Below are positions 6,575-10,299 of a DNA stretch of 10,299 nucleotides, one piece after another. The DNA is from Amoebophilaceae bacterium UBA1467 (GTDB taxonomy: Bacteria > Bacteroidota > Bacteroidia > Cytophagales > Amoebophilaceae). Each line of letters opens with the position of its first letter. The stretch's first letter is position 1. The stretch is taken from NCBI GenBank assembly GCA_002325615.1, contig DCSL01000079.1:7069-17367 (forward strand), given 5' to 3'. Below the pieces are notes generated by a model. The model did not search any database. It saw only the letters and a program-made list of their open reading frames with translations, and had not been told where the DNA came from. The position numbers and the translations under genes are program-made.

Positions 6575-7588
6575 ATGAAACCACAAGTAGCTATCAATGG
6601 ATTTGGAAGAATAGGTCGACTGAGCTTAAGGGCTTTGCTGCAACAAGACCAGGTAGAAGTGGTGGCCATCAACGACCTGGCAGATGCTGCCACCCTAGCC
6701 TACTTGCTGAAGTATGACTCTAACTATGGGCCCTTTCCAGGCGAAGTCGCCCACCAAGGGGATCACCTGGTGGTAGCAGGCAAAAAAATTCAAGTACATG
6801 CCCAGCCTGATCCTGTACAGCTTCCCTGGAGAGCCTTAGAGATCACTACAGTGCTAGAAGCGACAGGCAGATTTACAGACCAAGAAGGGGCTAGCAAACA
6901 CCTCACCGCAGGCGCGCAACGCGTTGTTATCTCTGCCCCTGCCCAGGGAAGTATTCCTACGGTAGTGTTGGGCGTGAATGAGCATATTTTACAAGGCAAC
7001 GAGTCGATTATTTCTAATTCTTCTTGTACCACCAACTGCTTAGCCCCGATGGCCAAGGTATTGGATGAACACTTTGGCATTGAGCAAGGATACATCAACA
7101 CTATTCATGCCTATACGACTGATCAACGGTTGCAAGATGCGCCCCACAAAGACTTACGCAGGGCTAGAGCAGCGACCCAATCTATTATCCCTACCTCAAC
7201 CGGTGCTGCCCAAGCAGTAGGCTTGGTATTGCCTCAGCTGCAAGGTAAGCTCGGTGGTATGGCCACCCGTGTTCCTGTATCTAATGGGTCGATGACTGAT
7301 TTTACGGTTGTGCTCAGGCAATCACCTACCAAAGCAGCTATTAACCAGGCTATGTTAGCAGCTTCCCAGGGCGTTCTCAAAGGCATCTTGGCCTATACAG
7401 AAGATCCTATTGTATCGATAGATGTTATTGGCAATCCACACTCTTGTATTTTTGATACACAGCTTACCGCTGTGCAAGGGAATTTGGTGAAGGTAATAGG
7501 CTGGTATGACAATGAAGGGGGTTATGCACATCGTATTGCTGATTTGATGGGAAAGCTAGGCCGTTACCCCACTGACGCCAAGCCATAG
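6575..7588 (+). CDS. gapA: Glyceraldehyde-3-phosphate dehydrogenase, type I (NAD-dependent)
   Basis: This enzyme converts glyceraldehyde-3-phosphate, NAD and phosphate to 1,3-bisphosphoglycerate in cytoplasmic glycolysis. Its 337 residues match the family length. NGFGRIGR (8-15) begins the NAD fold and D34 in AIND favours NAD over NADP. The catalytic cysteine C151 sits in SNSSCTTNC and the partner H178 in IHAYT. R197, TSTG (207-210), RVPV (232-235) and WYDNEGG (310-316) are the usual phosphate-binding and structural blocks. All catalytic residues are present, so it should be active. The ATG at 6575 gives the standard N-terminus. The gene stands alone on the plus strand, converges on the ppk relic with only 20 bases between them, and has a 215-base upstream gap shared back-to-back with tRNA-Glu. 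Confidence 0.97.
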   Translation: MKPQVAINGFGRIGRLSLRALLQQDQVEVVAINDLADAATLAYLLKYDSNYGPFPGEVAHQGDHLVVAGKKIQVHAQPDPVQLPWRALEITTVLEATGRFTDQEGASKHLTAGAQRVVISAPAQGSIPTVVLGVNEHILQGNESIISNSSCTTNCLAPMAKVLDEHFGIEQGYINTIHAYTTDQRLQDAPHKDLRRARAATQSIIPTSTGAAQAVGLVLPQLQGKLGGMATRVPVSNGSMTDFTVVLRQSPTKAAINQAMLAASQGVLKGILAYTEDPIVSIDVIGNPHSCIFDTQLTAVQGNLVKVIGWYDNEGGYAHRIADLMGKLGRYPTDAKP

Positions 7589-7608
7589 TCTATTCAAAAA
7601 ATTCGGGC

Positions 7609-9699
7609 TTACATCACCTCATCCAAGGCAAGCTCAAAAAATGCTTGATGGATATCAAAGATCGCCTCATTGCATAGCGTTATCTTGACATAAGTTCCGT
7701 CCTCTTGCATCAGATAACTGTTAACGTTATCCCGCAAATCATAAGCTAGGATATTAATCACCTGCTGTTTGAGAACAAGACTCTTGATCATAAACAAAGA
7801 TTCAATACGTTTTTCAAAGCTTCTGACCATGACATCAGCACTGCCAGCGTATACCTTGGCAGCGCCTTGGTTGTGGAAGTAGAAAATGCGGGAATGCTCC
7901 AAAAAATTACCTACAATAGAGCACACTGTGATGTTATTGCTTAAGCCAGGCCTTTGAGATATCAGACATCAAATACCCCTTACAATGAGTTGAATAGGCA
8001 CGCCAGCTTATGAGGCTTTGTACAACTCTTCAATAGTAGCTTCATCCGTCTAGTGCGTTCACCTTAATAACAATGCCACAGGATAAACCTTGCTGCGCAT
8101 TTCGAGCCTCTTGGCAAATCATGTTAGTGAGCTGCTTGCGAATGTCGATCGGTGCAGTGATAAGATTTTCGTAGGGCTTGGGCATTGAGTAGCCAGTGAT
8201 GACATTAAAGAATTCTGAAACATCATTGGCATATACCTCATCTGTAGTCATCAAGCTGATGTCAGCATATCCTTTAGCAGTTTCTTCGTTATAGTGACCA
8301 CTAGATAGGTGTACATAGCGGGTAATACGCTCATCTTCTCTACGCACGATCATCATCACTTTGGCATGGGTCTTGACACTGCTCACGCCATAGATTGAAA
8401 AACAGCCTGCTTTCCCCAGCCTCTTGGCTTCTTGAATGTTATATTCTTCATCAAAGCGGGCTTTTATCTCAATGAGTACGGAGACGTGTTTACCATCCTC
8501 TGCAGCTTTGCTCGAGGCTGCAGTGACAGCGGAGTCTGGAACCAAGCGGTAAATGGTCATTGTGATGGCCAATACATAAAGATCTTCGGCCGCTCTTTCG
8601 ATAAACTCGATTACTAGGTCAATGCTATTGTAAGGATGATGAAGCAGTATATCTTGCTGTTTCAGGACTTCAAAGAGCTCAGCACCATGCTGGGCGGGGC
8701 AGGAAATTAGGGGGATTGGCTAGTTGGCTTTCAGAGTCATTGTGCTGCACAACCTGTCAGGTCCATGAGGCTTTGTGTAGGAACTTGAAACACATTATCT
8801 TGATCAATATTCCACCTGTGCTTTAACCGATCTACCAGCCATGAATCGTGGTTATCTTCTATCTATCATCTGACTACCCTCCCTTCGTTTCTTTTCTTGA
8901 GTTTTCTTTTTAGCTCCTCCACAAAGAAAACTTCCATGTCATCGCTCTCTTCAACCGAAAAATCCCCATTACGGATTATCCTAAAGAGAGCGACAGAGAG
9001 AATAGCTATGTTTCTAAAGAACCTAGCAAGGTGCTTCCGTATAATTTCTTCAAACGGTACAAAAGCTATGTTATGCCTACGGTGTAGTCTATAAAAACGG
9101 GACAGGTTTTGAGGTAGTTGGATAAAAGAAATTTTTTTGTTGTCTTTTTTTAAGCTGGGTTGTGCTTGACAACACCAAATACTAAGACTTTGTTCATCAA
9201 AGCTGGGAAGACATGCCGACTGTTAAACACCATGGGCGTGAGCATCGGAAAGATTACTTTCTTAAAATAATTCTTGAGCTGATCCTGCTCTTGCGGGCCT
9301 AGGGTAGTTATGTCTTGGACAATCGCAAAGTGGTTTGCTTCACATAAGGGAATTCACCTTTTGAAGAAAGTATTCGTGCTGCTTTTGAAAGGATACGCTT
9401 GCTTATTTGAGCAGTTTGTCTCGGGAAGGCACCACGTGGAAGCCCAGCTTATTGAGCCACGTCCGGTTGTAATCGATATAGTTGTAGAGGCTGCCTACTC
9501 TAGCCATGAGAAACTCATCTAGGTTAAAAGCACTGAGATGTAAGAACTTAAGCCATTCAAAGATTGCTCTTTCTGGGTTTCCTACCTGGTCTAAAACGCA
9601 CTCGTTAAACTTCAGCCAGCTCAGGTCTCTGCTGAGGTAGCGTTCTGATAGCGTAGGTGTTGCTAGTGCTGTTTGTACAGGATTATTGTCTTTGATCAT
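7609..9699 (-). pseudogene. ppk: Polyphosphate kinase 1 pseudogene, full length with many stops and frameshifts
   Basis: The intact enzyme polymerises inorganic polyphosphate from ATP at the inner membrane. The relic spans 697 codons, about the normal family length, so decay is by small changes rather than deletion. Recognisable blocks, N- to C-terminal, are RYLSRDLSWLKFNE and NLDEFLMARV (9510-9650), YFKKVIFPMLTP (near 9240-9280), FVPFEEIIRKHL (near 9040), DILLHHPYNS (near 8640), YRLVPDS (near 8530), KTHAK (near 8360, containing the expected phosphorylated histidine) and FLEHSRIFYF (near 7890, the second conserved histidine). The reading frame changes near 9345, 9153, 8750 and 8047. In-frame stops are TAA 9403-9405, TGA-TAG 8863-8868, TAG 8720-8722, TAA 8008-8010 and TGA 7969-7971. 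The original ATG at 9699 lies 4 bases after the gyrB stop begins, implying a former gyrB-ppk operon. No fragment should have kinase activity on its own. Confidence 0.95.
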
Positions 9700-9702
9700 C
9701 CA

Positions 9703-10299
9703 TTAAACATCAATTTTAGCGTATTTAGAATGCTTTTCAATGAATTCCTTTCTGGGCGCTACCTCATCGCCCATGAGTGTAGAAAAGAGGTGGTCTGCCT
9801 CTGCAGCAGAGGCTATGGATACTTGCTTAAGATTACGTTTCTCAGGGTCCATCGTAGTCGTCCATAGCTGGTCCGCATTCATCTCTCCCAGTCCCTTGTA
9901 GCGTTGTAAATTAACAGCGTCTGCTTTGCCGTCTTGGGCCAAGGCTTGCGTGGTAGTCTCTCGCTCTTCCTCTGTCCAGCAGTAACGCGCCTCCGAGCCT
10001 CTTTTTACGAGATAGAGAGGGGGCAGTGCAATGTAGAGATATCCTTTTTCGATCAACGTCCGCATGTATCGGAAAAAGAACGTCAGGATCAGTGTACGGA
10101 TGTGGCTGCCGTCTACGTCTGCATCGGTCATGATCACAACCTTATGATAGCGCAACTTATCAGTATTCACAGCCTTGGTATCTTCTTCTGTCCCAAAAGT
10201 TATTCCTAGGGCGGTAATCATGTTTTTTATTTGTTCGTTCTCATAGATTCTATGCTCTTGTGCCTTTTCTACGTTCAAAATCTTGCCTCTTAGGGGCAA
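9703..10299 (-). CDS. gyrB: DNA gyrase subunit B, C-terminal part (runs off the window)
   Basis: This is the last 198 residues of a type II topoisomerase ATPase subunit; the ATPase and transducer domains lie beyond the right edge, and the first visible codon is an internal leucine. LPLRGKILNVEKA opens the visible part. The TOPRIM metal-binding motif DADVDGSH is at 10102-10125 and the conserved QRYKGLGEMNADQLW near 9866-9911. The ending LMGDEVAPRKEFIEKHS matches GyrB of the short (non-E. coli) type, without the extra enterobacterial insert, and GEMNADQLWTTTMDP is more GyrB-like than ParE-like. The TAA at 9703-9705 is immediately followed by the start of the ppk relic, so ppk was probably read from the gyrB transcript. 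No damage is seen in the visible part. Confidence 0.95.
   Translation of the reverse strand: MPLRGKILNVEKAQEHRIYENEQIKNMITALGITFGTEEDTKAVNTDKLRYHKVVIMTDADVDGSHIRTLILTFFFRYMRTLIEKGYLYIALPPLYLVKRGSEARYCWTEEERETTTQALAQDGKADAVNLQRYKGLGEMNADQLWTTTMDPEKRNLKQVSIASAAEADHLFSTLMGDEVAPRKEFIEKHSKYAKIDV

Noticed and set aside
6493..6717. 74-codon plus-strand frame overlapping the start of GAPDH
   Set aside because: Out of frame with a clear GAPDH and without any recognisable protein sequence, it is a shadow frame.
7969..7971. TGA in the ppk relic at a position where PPK1 usually has Cys, suggesting selenocysteine
   Set aside because: The same gene carries TAA, TAG and further TGA stops plus four frame changes, and no SECIS-like hairpin was obvious. 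Simple decay explains it.
8042..8572. Open frames 7609-7926, 8042-8572 and 9403-9699 as separate small genes
   Set aside because: Their products are consecutive pieces of one polyphosphate kinase, and the sequence between them continues the same protein in other frames.
7609..9699. Stop-codon reassignment or programmed frameshifting keeping ppk functional
   Set aside because: All three stop codons occur in frame inside ppk, and neighbouring genes end normally with TAA, TAG and TGA. Four separate frame changes are too many for programmed events.
1..10299. CRISPR array, insertion sequence, phage or toxin-antitoxin genes
   Set aside because: No regularly spaced repeats, transposase, integrase or toxin-like genes were found in either strand.

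Overview
The window looks like a chromosomal segment of a Bacteroidota bacterium, probably a host-associated lineage undergoing gene loss, of the Amoebophilus/Cardinium kind. That placement is an inference. It rests on the overall feel of the proteins (for example the C-terminal part of DnaX), on the near absence of Shine-Dalgarno sequences before the real genes, on a promoter in front of the tRNA that fits the Bacteroidota pattern (TTTG, 19 bases, TATATTTA), and on a full-length housekeeping gene (ppk) preserved as a heavily mutated relic. No mobile element, CRISPR array or rRNA was found.

Layout. 109-1869 (+) is dnaX, the clamp-loader subunit of DNA polymerase III. It converges on a minus-strand group that reads from right to left: tRNA-Glu(UUC) at 6288-6359, an FAD-dependent amine/amino-acid oxidoreductase (5019-6071), yicC (4058-4936), a SAM-dependent O-methyltransferase (3220-3864) and a secreted LysM-containing lytic transglycosylase (1904-3223). 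The last two overlap by ATGA and are very likely co-transcribed. The stretch from 6072 to 6574 holds the tRNA, its promoter, and several palindromes and hairpins. 6575-7588 (+) is a complete glyceraldehyde-3-phosphate dehydrogenase gene. It converges on a polyphosphate kinase pseudogene (7609-9699, -), which lies 3 bases downstream of the 3' end of gyrB (9703-10299, -, cut by the window edge).

How the parts fit. Most of the content is core: replication (dnaX, gyrB), translation (tRNA-Glu), RNA turnover (yicC), lower glycolysis (gap) and wall remodelling (lytic transglycosylase). The clearest biological story is loss of polyphosphate synthesis. The ppk relic still spans about 697 codons and keeps its catalytic-region motifs, yet it carries at least four frame changes and six in-frame stop codons spread along its length. 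I found no convincing unknown multi-gene system. The most useful secondary leads are a run of seven A in dnaX that would give a gamma-like short product after a -1 slip, and two perfect palindromes at the putative promoter of the FAD oxidoreductase.
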